A DNA stretch of 64,000 nt from Streptomyces mangrovi (lineage in GTDB: Bacteria; Actinomycetota; Actinomycetes; Streptomycetales; Streptomycetaceae): the NCBI RefSeq assembly GCF_900114215.1, contig NZ_FOSG01000011.1, forward strand, positions 1-64,000, given 5' to 3'. Of this stretch, positions 26,455 through 36,564 are shown piece by piece. Every line of letters starts with the position of its first letter. Within the stretch, counting starts at the first letter, position 1. A program made the translations under genes and the position numbers. A model generated the notes under the pieces. It ran no database searches. It saw only the letters and a program-made list of their open reading frames with translations, and had not been told where the DNA came from.

Positions 26455-27302
26455 GGCGTGAACGCCTCGATGCGCACCCCGGCCTCCGCGAGGGCCTGCC
26501 GCACCCGCCGGGCGAGCGCGACGGCGCCCGGGGTGTCGCCGTGCACGCACAGCGACCTGGCGCCGGCGGCCACCTCCCCGCCGTCGCCGGTGGCCACACT
26601 CCCGCGCAGCGCGATGCCCAGCGCCTGGGAGACCACGGTGTCCGGCTCGTGGATCACCGCACCCGGCTCCCGCCTGGGCACCAGCGTGCCCCGCGCGGTG
26701 TAGCCGCGGTCGGCGAACGCCTCGGCGACGGCGGGCAGCCCGGCCTCCTCGGCGGCCCCCAGCAGCAGCGACCCGGGCAGCCCCAGCACCGGCAGCTCCC
26801 CGCCCGCCAGCAGCACCCCGGACACCACCGCCCGCGCCTGGCCCTCGTCGTGCACCGCGCGGTTGTAGAGCGCCCCGTGCGGTTTGACGTACGCCACCCG
26901 CGCCCCGGCGGACTCGGCGAACACCCGCAGGGCGCCGATCTGGTAGGCGATCTCGTCGGCCAGCTCGTCCTCGGGGACCTCCATCGGCCGCCGCCCGAAA
27001 CCCGCCAGATCGCGGTAGGCGACCTGGGCGCCGATCGCCACCCCCCGCTCGGCCGCCTGCGCGCACACCCGGCGCATGGTGGAGGGGTCCCCGGCGTGGA
27101 AGCCGCACGCGACGTTGGCGCTGCTGACGACCGAGAGCAGCGCCTCGTCGTGGGTGAGCTCCCACCGTCCGAAGCCCTCGCCCAGATCGGCGTTGAGATC
27201 GATCACCGGGGCCGTGTCGTCCACCGGACCCACCGGACCCACCGGACCCACCGGACCCACCGGAGTCACCGGATCCACCGCCCACTCGTCCCGCTGTGTC
27301 AT
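26451..27302 (-). CDS. pxpA: 5-oxoprolinase subunit PxpA (LamB/YcsF family)
   Basis: The core starts at about residue 33 with IDLNADLGEGFG and continues with VSSANVACGFHAGDP, YVKPHGALYN and the usual LCVHGDTPGA, all typical of PxpA. The N-terminal extension contains a Val-Gly-Pro repeat made by a 9-bp minisatellite. No ribosome site is clear before the ATG at 27302, but TACTCT ends 6 bases before it, so leaderless transcription is possible; GTG codons nearer the core are alternatives. Total length from this start is 283 residues. Confidence 0.88.
   Translation of the reverse strand: MTQRDEWAVDPVTPVGPVGPVGPVGPVDDTAPVIDLNADLGEGFGRWELTHDEALLSVVSSANVACGFHAGDPSTMRRVCAQAAERGVAIGAQVAYRDLAGFGRRPMEVPEDELADEIAYQIGALRVFAESAGARVAYVKPHGALYNRAVHDEGQARAVVSGVLLAGGELPVLGLPGSLLLGAAEEAGLPAVAEAFADRGYTARGTLVPRREPGAVIHEPDTVVSQALGIALRGSVATGDGGEVAAGARSLCVHGDTPGAVALARRVRQALAEAGVRIEAFTP
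27222..27275. repeat. 9-bp minisatellite inside the pxpA 5' end
   Basis: CACCGGACC occurs four times perfectly, then two variant copies. It encodes a Val-Gly-Pro series in frame, so copy-number change would alter the protein tail without a frameshift. Confidence 0.9.
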
Positions 27303-27329
27303 GCCATGAGAGTAATTCGGGAACGGGGA

Positions 27330-27347
27330 CGGACGCGTACGCGTCCG
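27330..27347. promoter_or_regulatory. 18-bp perfect palindrome upstream of pxpA
   Basis: CGGACGCGTACGCGTCCG has no spacer and lies 28 bases before the pxpA start, between the DUF1232 stop and pxpA. An operator is the likeliest reading; it could also end the DUF1232 message. Confidence 0.65.
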
Positions 27348-27356
27348 CCGGCTCCG

Positions 27357-27701
27357 TCAGCGCCGGCGGTGAACCCCGGGAACCTCCGGAGCCTTCGGGG
27401 GCTTCGCCTCCGCCTCCCCGCCGGCCCGCCCGTACCGCCCGGCCACCGCGCCCAGGTGGTGGAGGGCGAGGAGCAGCAGGCCGACGTCGTCCAGGTACAC
27501 CGGGTCCGGGAGCAGATCGACGGGGAAGACCGTGTAGACCAGCGCTCCCCAGAACGCGGCCCTGGCACTCACGGGGATGTCCGCGCCGCGCAGGAGCAGA
27601 TAGGCGCGCACCAGCCTGACCAGCAGGACGGCGGCGACGGCCAGCGTCGCGGCGGCGAGCACCGCGCCGACGGCGATCAGTACGACCTGCCAGGTCTCCA
27701 A
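27357..27701 (-). CDS. DUF1232 membrane protein
   Basis: A 114-residue protein with a TTG start behind GAGGAGG. One or two hydrophobic segments occupy residues 5-34. The DUF1232 signature follows: IPVSARAAFWGALVYTVFPVDLLPD with YLDDVG just after (read across the join). The function of this family is unknown. It has a Pro/Lys-rich tail. It is divergent from the Gfo/Idh/MocA gene and lies 55 bases before pxpA on the same strand. Confidence 0.85.
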   Translation of the reverse strand: METWQVVLIAVGAVLAAATLAVAAVLLVRLVRAYLLLRGADIPVSARAAFWGALVYTVFPVDLLPDPVYLDDVGLLLLALHHLGAVAGRYGRAGGEAEAKPPKAPEVPGVHRRR

Positions 27702-27969
27702 CGGACCTCCTCGCTCGCCGCCCGGCAGGCGGCCCGGAGCCGGGACGGCTGTCCTCACCCCTCTTCTGCTCACCGTCCCCGGGCGGAAACGCGCGGGGCC
27801 TCCCGCCCGGAGAGGCGGTGCCCGGTCGCCCGGCGGCAGCCGCCCCGCTCCCCGCCCAGCCGGCGTACACCATGCGGACAGCCCGCCCGCGCCCCGCGCT
27901 CCCGCCGTAGGGTGACCGCCGACACGCCCACGCACGCCAGACCGGCCCGCACCCGGGGAGCACACGCAC

Positions 27970-28971
27970 ATGACGCGCACCGACGACACGATCAGATGGG
28001 GCATCCTCGCCACCGGCGGCATAGCCGGAGCCTTCGCCCGCGACCTCGCGGCCCTGCCCGGCGGCGAGCTCCTCGCGGTCGGCTCGCGCTCGCCGGAGTC
28101 CGCCCGCCGCTTCGCCGAGGAGCACGGCGCCCCGCGCGCCTACGGAAGCTGGGCCGAGCTGGCCGCCGACCCGGACGTGGACGTGGTCTACGTCGCCACG
28201 CCCCACTCGGCGCACCTGGAGGCCGCCACCGTCTGCCTGGAGGCGGGCAAGGCGGTGCTGTGCGAGAAGCCGCTCACCCTCAACCTCGCCCAGGCGCGGG
28301 AGATGGTCGAACTTGCGCGCCGCAGGGGCGTCTTCCTGATGGAGGCCATGTGGACCTACTGCAACCCGGTGGTCCGCCGCATGCTCGACCTCGTCGCCGA
28401 CGGCGCGATCGGCGAGGTGCGCTCGGTCCACGCCGACTTCGGCATCGTCGCCCCCGCGGACGCCTCGCACCGCCTGCGCGACCCCCGGCTGGGCGGCGGC
28501 GCCCTGCTGGACCTGGGTGTCTATCCGGTCTCCTTCGCCCATCTCGTCCTCGGCGAGCCCTCCTCCGTAGCCGCCTGGGCCCATCTGACGCCCGAGGGCG
28601 TGGACGAGACCACCGGCGTCCTGCTGGGTCACGACAGCGGAGCCGTCGCCACCCTCTCGTGCTCCATCGCCTCCGCCAGCCCCACCGTGGCGGCCGTCAG
28701 CGGCACCAGGGGGCGCATCGAGCTGCCGCACGGCTTCTTCGCCCCGGAGTCCTTCGTACTGCACCGGGAGGGGCGTGAGGCCGAGGAGGTCCGGGTGCCG
28801 CAGGCGGAGGGCGGCACCGGCTACGGGCCCGAGGCGGCCGAGGTGATGCGCTGCCTGCGGGAGAAGGAGACGGAGTCCCCGCTGGTGCCGCTGGACGGGA
28901 CGCTGGCGGTGATGGCGACGCTGGACGCCGTCCGCGAGCGCGTCGGGGTCCGTTACCCGGGCGACGACTGA
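27970..28971 (+). CDS. Gfo/Idh/MocA-family oxidoreductase
   Basis: The 333-residue protein starts at ATG behind GGGGAG. It has an N-terminal Rossmann domain (WGILATGGIAGAFA, VYVATPHSAH), the family motif CEKPLTLN and a C-terminal substrate domain (LGGGALLDLGVYPVSFA). Such enzymes oxidise or reduce sugars, inositols or sugar acids with NAD(P). The genome neighbourhood, before a secreted GH3 enzyme, suggests sugar catabolism, but no exact substrate can be read. Confidence 0.9.
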   Translation: MTRTDDTIRWGILATGGIAGAFARDLAALPGGELLAVGSRSPESARRFAEEHGAPRAYGSWAELAADPDVDVVYVATPHSAHLEAATVCLEAGKAVLCEKPLTLNLAQAREMVELARRRGVFLMEAMWTYCNPVVRRMLDLVADGAIGEVRSVHADFGIVAPADASHRLRDPRLGGGALLDLGVYPVSFAHLVLGEPSSVAAWAHLTPEGVDETTGVLLGHDSGAVATLSCSIASASPTVAAVSGTRGRIELPHGFFAPESFVLHREGREAEEVRVPQAEGGTGYGPEAAEVMRCLREKETESPLVPLDGTLAVMATLDAVRERVGVRYPGDD

Positions 28972-29061
28972 CCGTTCGCCGGGCATCCGGCGTGCGATGG
29001 CGTGCCAGGGGCCCGCGGGGCTGTTGCGAGCGCCCTGCGGACCCCTCATCTGCCACGATGC

Positions 29062-29075
29062 CGAGAGCGCTCTCA
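29062..29075. promoter_or_regulatory. CebR-like operator (imperfect) upstream of the GH3 gene
   Basis: CGAGAGCGCTCTCA keeps a perfect 12-bp palindrome with the CebR core GAGCGCTC but changes outer bases. It is about 63 bases upstream of the predicted -35. Binding by CebR or another LacI-family protein is an inference. Confidence 0.5.
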
Positions 29076-29138
29076 TTCCTCGGTCGGAGGGAGTGCCGGA
29101 AGGGCTCACGTCTCCAAGAGGTTTACGAATCAAGGGTA

Positions 29139-29167
29139 TTGACGGTCCATCCGGTCGCATACAGGAT
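29139..29167 (+). promoter_or_regulatory. Promoter of the GH3 gene
   Basis: TTGACG, a 17-base spacer and CAGGAT form a SigA-type promoter in an AT-richer patch, 82 bases before the GH3 start. Confidence 0.6.
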
Positions 29168-29248
29168 CAGCGCCGTGCGCATGACGGTGCGCCTGCGCCT
29201 CCGTGTGTTCAAGTGCTGAAAACTTCGACCGCCCCCGAGGGAGCCGCC

Positions 29249-32434
<3,186 letters not shown>

Positions 32435-32457
32435 CCCGCCCGCCCACTCACCCGAAC

Positions 32458-32502
32458 CGGTCCGCCGGGCGCCCCGTCTCCAACGGGGCGCCCGGCGGAC
32501 CG
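32458..32502 (+). terminator. Terminator after the GH3 gene, 20-bp stem
   Basis: Perfect 20-base arms (32458-32477, 32483-32502) with a 5-base loop lie 24 bases after the stop. Confidence 0.9.
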
Positions 32503-32603
32503 CCGCTTTCCCTGGGCTTCTCAGCCGCCGGCGGGCTCCGGACGCCTCTCACGGCGCAGGCAGGCCGGGCCGGCTGCCCGCGGCGAAGGACTACCGTGCT
32601 GTC

Positions 32604-33122
32604 ATGACCGGCCCGGCGCAGCGCACCATCCTCTTCCTCGACGTCGACGGACCGCTCATCCCGTTCGGTGTGCCGCCCCACCGGCCCCGGCGAACGCCCG
32701 TGCCCGGCCCCGCGGCGTCCGGCGGGCCGGGAAACCCGCTGCTGGAGCGGCTCGACCCCGCCGTCGGGCCGCGTCTGGCGGCGCTGGGCTGCGACCTGGT
32801 GTGGGCCACGACCTGGATGGACGACGCCAACGAGGCCGTCGCCCCGCGTATCGGGCTGCCGAGGCTGCCCGTGGTGAGGTGGCCGGACGCCTCCGCCGGC
32901 CATGGGCCGCGGGGCCTGCACTGGAAGACCCCTCATCTCGTCGAGTGGGCCGGTCACCGCCCGTTCGTCTGGGTCGACGACGAGATCGGCGCCATGGACC
33001 GTCTCTGGGTCGACGCGCAGCATCGGGCGCCGGCGCTGCTCCACCGCGTCGACCCGGCCAGGGGGTTCACCGACGAGGACTTCACCGCACTCGCCGCCTG
33101 GCTCCGCGCCGATGCCGCCTGA
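32604..33122 (+). CDS. HAD-like hydrolase-fold protein
   Basis: The 172-residue cytoplasmic protein has the HAD motif I near its start (ILFLDVDGPLIPFG), motif II-like WATTWMDDAN and motif IV-like FVWVDDEIGAMD. These acidic sites match a phosphatase or phosphotransfer fold with a very small cap. Streptomyces carries many copies with no assigned substrate. The ATG at 32604 has only a weak ribosome site (GAAGGA about 13 bases upstream). The gene converges on the histidine phosphatase. Confidence 0.8.
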   Translation: MTGPAQRTILFLDVDGPLIPFGVPPHRPRRTPVPGPAASGGPGNPLLERLDPAVGPRLAALGCDLVWATTWMDDANEAVAPRIGLPRLPVVRWPDASAGHGPRGLHWKTPHLVEWAGHRPFVWVDDEIGAMDRLWVDAQHRAPALLHRVDPARGFTDEDFTALAAWLRADAA

Positions 33123-33194
33123 GGTGGGGCGGCCGTCGCGCCGCGCCGGAGTGACCGGGGCGGCCTGTACGCCCACCATGGAAGGACGTTCCGT

Positions 33195-33824
33195 TCACAG
33201 CCCGAGGTGGCCGGTGTCGCCGAGGCTGACGACCTGGCGATTGTGGAAGAAGTCGTCCTCGCGGAGGACGGTGATGCTGCCGGACGGAGCCCGGAAACTG
33301 ACGGAGCCCAGCGACTCGAACGGCATCCCGATCCAGAACGCCACGACGAACGTCAGGGCGAAACCGTGCGTGACGACGATCTGGTGCCCGCACGGGCGCC
33401 GCAGGAGCTCGTCCACGGCCGCGTAGACGCGCCGTGCGCACTCCGCCCTGGTCTCGGCTCCCCGTACGCCCTCGTGGTGGCCCATCCGGTCCCCGGCGGC
33501 CGGCGGCGGGACGAACCGCCGGTCCAGCCACTCCTGCGGCCTCCCCTCGGCCTCCCCGTAGGATTTCTCCCGCAGCCTGCGGTCCAACAGCGCTTCCACA
33601 CCCAGCGTTTCGGCCACGCGGTCGGCTGTCTGCCGGGCGCGCAGCAGGTCCGAGGAGACCACCTCCACCTCGGCCCCTTCAGGAATTCGGGCCCGTAGCG
33701 TCTGGGCGATGGAGGCCGCCGCGCGCATGCCCGCGGGCGTGAGACACGAGTCGTGCCATCCGCCGACCACTTTCTCCACATGGTGCGTTGCTTCCGGGTG
33801 GGCGATCGCATAAACGCTGCGCAT
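33195..33824 (-). CDS. Histidine phosphatase family protein
   Basis: A 209-residue protein, ATG behind GAAGGG. The phosphoglycerate-mutase-like fold is shown by AHPEATHHVE, GWHDSCLTPAG, VSSDLLRARQTA and VVTHGFALT. The usual catalytic RHG is AHP here, so the Arg of the motif is replaced by Ala, though the nucleophile His stays; the second catalytic His is present in VTHG. Dephosphorylation of a small molecule is likely but the substrate is unknown. An in-frame upstream start exists but lacks a good site. Confidence 0.85.
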   Translation of the reverse strand: MRSVYAIAHPEATHHVEKVVGGWHDSCLTPAGMRAAASIAQTLRARIPEGAEVEVVSSDLLRARQTADRVAETLGVEALLDRRLREKSYGEAEGRPQEWLDRRFVPPPAAGDRMGHHEGVRGAETRAECARRVYAAVDELLRRPCGHQIVVTHGFALTFVVAFWIGMPFESLGSVSFRAPSGSITVLREDDFFHNRQVVSLGDTGHLGL

Positions 33825-34040
33825 CGAGAAGCCCTTCTGACAGGCGGTCACCGAGGGAGACATCGTCCGCGATCAAGAACGATTCTCCAGGAGTGGGTCG
33901 CGCAGTGCGCAGTCACCGCCTCACGGGCCGGTCCGCGCCTCGCGTCACGCCTTCTCCCGCCCGTCTTCCGAAGGAGGCGCCGTGCTGCTGTCCGCGACCG
34001 CTGCAAGCCTGTTGCTCCCTGAAAAGGCGGAGTACTGTGA

Positions 34041-34463
34041 ATGTCCCAGGCGTTCAAGGGGGGAAGCTTGAACAATGCCAGATGCAGTCGTCCGGGTTGT
34101 CTGAACCTGGCACGCGCAACGCCTTATCCCGAAGGGATTCTCTGTCGGCCCTGCCGTCGCAGAGCGCAGGACGCCACGGAGTCCGCGAGTAAACGGCGAA
34201 TCGGAACCACATCCGGAAAACAGCGGCCCGGGGGTCGCGTACAGCGAAGCAGAGAAGAGTCCGAGGGAAAGTCCGCCTCGTACTCGCGGCGGAGGACAGC
34301 GGCCCGGACGGCGCGCCAAGTGGCAGGGGAGGCGGCGACGGCTCGCCCTGGGCGACACCGCATCGTACGGGCCGAACCCGAGGTCGGAGGAAAGGCGCTC
34401 AAGCCGCCGGGCCCGGGCCCGCTCCCCGAGCTGAAGCCCATGTGGTGGGAGTTCAACGGGTGA
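34041..34463 (+). CDS. Small basic zinc-ribbon-like protein
   Basis: I recognise no named family. The protein has up to 140 residues. An N-terminal Cys4 arrangement, CSRPGC then CRPC, could bind zinc, and the remainder is Arg/Lys/Gly-rich and probably disordered. Two starts are possible: ATG at 34041 behind GGAG, or TTG at 34068 behind GGGGGGAAG, which puts the first Cys six residues from the start. The region has a lower GC level than its surroundings and looser codon bias, so a recent origin or a regulatory role is possible. A terminator-like hairpin follows. Confidence 0.55.
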   Translation: MSQAFKGGSLNNARCSRPGCLNLARATPYPEGILCRPCRRRAQDATESASKRRIGTTSGKQRPGGRVQRSREESEGKSASYSRRRTAARTARQVAGEAATARPGRHRIVRAEPEVGGKALKPPGPGPLPELKPMWWEFNG

Positions 34464-34603
34464 CCTCGGGCGCGGCGGTCGACGCGATCGTGAGCGTGCG
34501 CACATGCGCCGCTCGGGACGCGGGATGGAGGCGAACGGCCGGACGGGCCGGCTGTTCCGGCGCCGTGCAGACCGGCGCCGACCACTGCCGTTGATCTCAC
34601 AGT

Positions 34604-34651
34604 CCGATGTCGAGGAACCCGGGCAGTCGGGACCGGGTTCCTCGACATCGG
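34604..34651. terminator. Bidirectional terminator, 19-bp stem
   Basis: Perfect arms 34604-34622 and 34633-34651 with a 10-base loop lie between the converging zinc-ribbon-like and Cip1-like genes. Confidence 0.88.
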
Positions 34652-34675
34652 TGAGCGCACGGTTCCGAACCGCCG

Positions 34676-35584
34676 TCAGCGCCCGCAGCCCACGCGCTCG
34701 GTGGACAGGGCCAGGTCGTCCAGGAGCAGGTCGTAGGAGCCGGGGGTGGGGTCGCCCTGGTAGAGCTGCCAGCCGATGCGGACGGTGTCGACGTCGGGGA
34801 GGACGAAGTCGACCGGGTTGCCGCCGTGGCGGGTGGTGGTGACGGTCAGGTCCGGCTTGGGCTCGCCGTCGATCCAGACCGAGACGCGGTTGTCGTCCGC
34901 GTCCGTCTCCCACTCCAGGCACGTCCACTTCCCGGCCTCGGCGGGGGCGGACTCGCGCCAGTCGGTCCAGTCGCCCGTCGGTCCGCCGTCGGAGCCCACG
35001 CCCCACAGCTGCGTCCCGCCGCCGACGGTCGGCACGTACTGGCCGCCGATGGGCCGCACCACGCTGCCGTCGCCGCGGCCGGTGGCCTCGACCAGGGTGA
35101 AGTGGGCCCAGTCCGGGGCGGTGGGGAAGGCGTCCACACGGACCCGCATCCGGCCGAAGAAGCTGTTTCCGGGGGCGTCGAAGTCGTCGACCTCCAGGAA
35201 GGCGTGGCCGTTGCCCTCGGTGCGCAGGTGCAGCACCTGACCCGGCCGGTGCCTTCCGGTGTGGCGGCGGTCGCGTCCGGTGGAGCGCTCCACGGTCAGG
35301 GTGCCGTGCCGGGTGTCCACGCCCCAGTCCAGGCTGGTGCCCGCGCCGCGCGGCAGGTCCTCGAAGTCCTCGCAGAACAGCAGGGCGGGGGAGGGGACGC
35401 AGCCGTGGTGCGGCGGACGGTCGCCGGGCCGGTCGTGGGCGGGGTGGGGGACGGACGCCGCGCCGCCGGTGGCGGTGAGGGTGGTGACGGCGGCCAGGGC
35501 GAGGGCGCCGAGCAGTCCGGACAGCCGCCGGGAGGCACGGGGCCGGCGGTGGGGCGGACGAGGCGAGCGGGGTAAGGAGCGCAT
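34676..35584 (-). CDS. Secreted Cip1-like / polysaccharide-lyase-like protein
   Basis: The 302-residue protein starts at ATG behind AAGGAG. A long basic signal peptide with twin Arg pairs ends near residue 48. The remainder looks like a single beta-jelly-roll: FCEDFEDLPRG, HAFLEVDDFDAPGNSFFGR, WTCLEWETDADDNRVSVW and LLLDDLALS. This resembles the fungal cellulose-induced protein Cip1 and its Streptomyces relatives, or a PL-type lyase; the assignment rests on overall pattern only. Codon 4 is TTA, so its translation should depend on bldA. A perfect CebR box 43 bases upstream ties it to cellulose use. Confidence 0.75.
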   Translation of the reverse strand: MRSLPRSPRPPHRRPRASRRLSGLLGALALAAVTTLTATGGAASVPHPAHDRPGDRPPHHGCVPSPALLFCEDFEDLPRGAGTSLDWGVDTRHGTLTVERSTGRDRRHTGRHRPGQVLHLRTEGNGHAFLEVDDFDAPGNSFFGRMRVRVDAFPTAPDWAHFTLVEATGRGDGSVVRPIGGQYVPTVGGGTQLWGVGSDGGPTGDWTDWRESAPAEAGKWTCLEWETDADDNRVSVWIDGEPKPDLTVTTTRHGGNPVDFVLPDVDTVRIGWQLYQGDPTPGSYDLLLDDLALSTERVGCGR

Positions 35585-35626
35585 GGGGATTCTCCCTCGG
35601 GTGGGTCGGGGACTGCCGAACCGCTC

Positions 35627-35640
35627 TGGGAGCGCTCCCA
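35627..35640. promoter_or_regulatory. CebR operator, perfect 14-bp palindrome
   Basis: TGGGAGCGCTCCCA lies between the predicted promoter and the start of the Cip1-like gene, beginning roughly 8 bases past the predicted transcription start as at cebE. Confidence 0.9.
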
Positions 35641-35654
35641 TGCGGTCGTCCGGC

Positions 35655-35683
35655 ACCCTACGGCAACTCGCCGTCCGCGGAAA
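35655..35683 (-). promoter_or_regulatory. Promoter of the Cip1-like gene
   Basis: On the minus strand TTTCCG, a 17-base spacer and TAGGGT form a promoter placed just upstream of the CebR box. Confidence 0.5.
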
Positions 35684-35743
35684 GGAGTTGAAGGGGGAGA
35701 GGAGATGGCGCGGGAGGCCGATCGCCCGGGCCCGCGGCGGGTG

Positions 35744-36421
35744 TCAGGCTCCCGCGCCGACGCGGGCCCGCAGGTTCTGGAACTGGCGCACCTGCATGAT
35801 GAAGTGCGCCGGCTCACCCATCAGCAGGTCGAACGGCTTGGTGATGCCCCGCGGCCGGCTCCGGCCGCGGGTGCGGACCACCAGGCGCGTCCCGCCCGCC
35901 GGGGCCGGTCGCAGATGGAAGGCCCAGATGCCGTCCATGTGCGCCCGGGGCGGTGCGGCGGTCGGCACGTCGAAGGAGCGGCCGGACGGCAGCTCCAGGT
36001 CCGAGCGCAGCACCAGGGTCCTGTTCGGTTCCAGCAGGGCCACGGTGAACCAGGCGCGGCCGTCGCGCGTCGCGAGCAGCCGCTGCCCCTCCGCCAGGCC
36101 CTGCCATTCGGGCACGAGGCGGTCCGCGCTCGGCTCGCCGTAGTGGTCCAGGCTGTCCCAGCTGTACCAGCCGCCGCGGTCGCCTCCCATCTGGGCCAGC
36201 CAGGCCCAGACATCCTCGGGCGGCGCCGGGAGGGTGGTGGCCATCGTGGAGGTGCTGGTGGCGTCGGGGACGAGGGCGTCGCCGGGGTAGGTGCTCGCGG
36301 TCTCCTCCTCGGTCGCGCCCCAGGTCAGCAGCCGGGGGCGGAGCCGGAACGCGTAGAGCGCGGAGGCCGCGGAGGTCATGGTGAGGGGGAGCAGGCGGGC
36401 TCCCCGCCGGTGTCCGCTCAT
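35744..36421 (-). CDS. SRPBCC-family protein
   Basis: A 225-residue protein with segments typical of polyketide-cyclase/START-like folds: PEDVWAWLAQMGGDRGGWYSWD near residue 70 (split around its Met), VALLEPNRTLVLRSDL and a C-terminal GEPAHFIMQVRQFQNL. Such proteins bind hydrophobic ligands in a deep pocket; no catalytic role can be read. The start is uncertain: GGAGG lies only one base before the ATG at 36421, and a later ATG follows at residue 16. It is divergent from the lactonase-like gene. Confidence 0.75.
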   Translation of the reverse strand: MSGHRRGARLLPLTMTSAASALYAFRLRPRLLTWGATEEETASTYPGDALVPDATSTSTMATTLPAPPEDVWAWLAQMGGDRGGWYSWDSLDHYGEPSADRLVPEWQGLAEGQRLLATRDGRAWFTVALLEPNRTLVLRSDLELPSGRSFDVPTAAPPRAHMDGIWAFHLRPAPAGGTRLVVRTRGRSRPRGITKPFDLLMGEPAHFIMQVRQFQNLRARVGAGA

Positions 36422-36471
36422 GCCTCCAGCATCGCGCCGCCGTCCGCACCCCGCCACTCGCCCGGCGGACC

Positions 36472-36512
36472 CCCCTCCCCTTCCGGGGAGGGCTTCCCCG
36501 GAAGGGGAGGGG
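36472..36512. repeat. Strong hairpin in a divergent intergenic region
   Basis: Eighteen base pairs (arms 36472-36489 and 36495-36512, built on CCCCTCCCCTTCCGGGGA) close over a 5-base loop between two divergently read genes, where no terminator is expected. Confidence 0.85.
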
Positions 36513-36536
36513 CGGTGATCCTTGACGGACGCCCAG

Positions 36537-36550
36537 TGGAATCGATCCCA
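36537..36550. promoter_or_regulatory. CebR/LacI-like operator (degenerate) before the lactonase-like gene
   Basis: TGGAATCGATCCCA is a near-palindrome resembling cebE operator 2. TTGACG stands 9 bases upstream (36522-36527), so the site would cover the -10 zone. Confidence 0.45.
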
Positions 36551-36564
36551 AACCGGAGGAACCG

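Noticed and set aside
35282..35295. GTGGAGCGCTCCAC, a perfect palindrome like the CebR core
   Set aside because: It is inside the Cip1-like coding region and its outer bases differ from the operator; probably codon-driven.
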